Assembly: GCF_014250515.1 (NCBI RefSeq)
Contig: NZ_CP060202.1
Span: forward strand, 3,917,501 to 3,981,500
Direction of reading: 5' to 3'
Length of the DNA: 64,000 nt
From: Hymenobacter sediminicola
GTDB lineage: Bacteria > Bacteroidota > Bacteroidia > Cytophagales > Hymenobacteraceae
Position 1 is the first letter of the stretch; every line of letters starts with the position of its first letter. Position numbers and translations under genes: made by a program. Below, piece after piece: positions 63,788 to 64,000 of this stretch. The notes under the pieces were generated by a model that worked only from the letters and a program-made list of their open reading frames with translations, ran no database searches and had not been told where the DNA came from.

Positions 63788-64000
63788 ATGAGCGTAGCGA
63801 AGAAGCTTGCCTCGCAGACCGCCGTGTACGGTATCAGCAGTATTGTGGGCCGGGTGCTCACCTATTTGCTGGTACCCGTGTACACGGCCCGCTTTGCGGC
63901 AGCCGAATACGGCATTGTGACCGGACTCTACGCCTACGTATCTTTCCTGAACGTGGTATTCACGTACGGTCTGGAAACGACGTTTTTCCGCTTCGCCAAC
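63788..64000 (+). CDS. Polysaccharide/oligosaccharide flippase family protein (partial)
   Basis: The first 71 codons of a protein that continues beyond the window: MSVAKKLASQTAVYGISSIV, then GRVLTYLLVPVYTARFAAAEYG and a second helix with LNVVFTYGLETTFF. This start is typical of the MATE/Wzx oligosaccharide flippase superfamily (PST/MOP), which moves lipid-linked sugars or peptidoglycan precursor across the membrane. Two transmembrane segments are visible. The exact branch cannot be decided. Confidence 0.85.
   Translation, partial: MSVAKKLASQTAVYGISSIVGRVLTYLLVPVYTARFAAAEYGIVTGLYAYVSFLNVVFTYGLETTFFRFAN

Overview
The window looks like a chromosomal segment of a Bacteroidota bacterium of the order Cytophagales, most likely Hymenobacter or a close relative. 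The evidence is the combination of moderately high GC coding sequence, many promoters with the Bacteroidota -7 element TAnnTTTG (often TACCTTTG), almost no Shine-Dalgarno sequences, and many secreted proteins ending in type IX secretion system (T9SS) sorting domains of type A (YPNP...) or type B (gliding-motility/CHU_C type). I see no phage, transposase, integrase, CRISPR array or tRNA gene. Genus assignment is inference.

Layout. 1-91 is the 5' end of a 16S rRNA gene on the minus strand, preceded (92-745) by a leader and five tandem near-identical promoters. 863-13390 is mostly minus strand: a serine hydrolase, a lipoprotein, two mosaic T9SS proteins that share an 855-bp direct repeat, an acetyltransferase and, on plus, a secreted glucose/sorbosone dehydrogenase. 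13845-21102 (plus) holds a type B T9SS protein, then an Nramp metal transporter and a TonB-dependent receptor that share a DtxR/MntR-like palindrome, then an outer-membrane protein. 21166-26723 (minus) is a DUF1501/DUF1800/lamin-tail cluster. 26874-36229 has asd, a triple TonB_C protein, an alpha/beta hydrolase, a T9SS protein, YceI, dxs and a flippase-like membrane protein. 36321-37272 carries a small lipoprotein and a LysM protein.

37540-41300 is the methionine/sulfur unit: promoter, SAM-I type riboswitch, a 51-codon leader ORF ending in Cys-Cys-Cys, then metY, metX and an overlapping gene of unknown function. The riboswitch would report SAM; the Cys-terminated leader ORF is positioned to report charged tRNA-Cys. 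I regard this double-sensor leader as the most interesting item in the window.

41403-49617 contains hydrolases, an LD-carboxypeptidase/acetyltransferase pair, an M28 peptidase lipoprotein, cysS and an endonuclease/exonuclease/phosphatase-family protein. 49738-53289 encodes a very large type B T9SS protein. 53319-58468 is rimP-nusA-infB with a terminator-like hairpin in its leader and an extra promoter before infB. 58560-62643 encodes envelope proteins and MscL; the window ends with an enoyl-CoA hydratase family protein and the start of a polysaccharide flippase.

Start codons: for many genes the longest open frame begins at an upstream TTG or ATG. I moved the start to the codon that gives a proper signal peptide or family N-terminus, or that lies downstream of a recognisable promoter. 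A recurrent feature is very long, nearly perfect intergenic hairpins (up to 30 bp stem) between genes.
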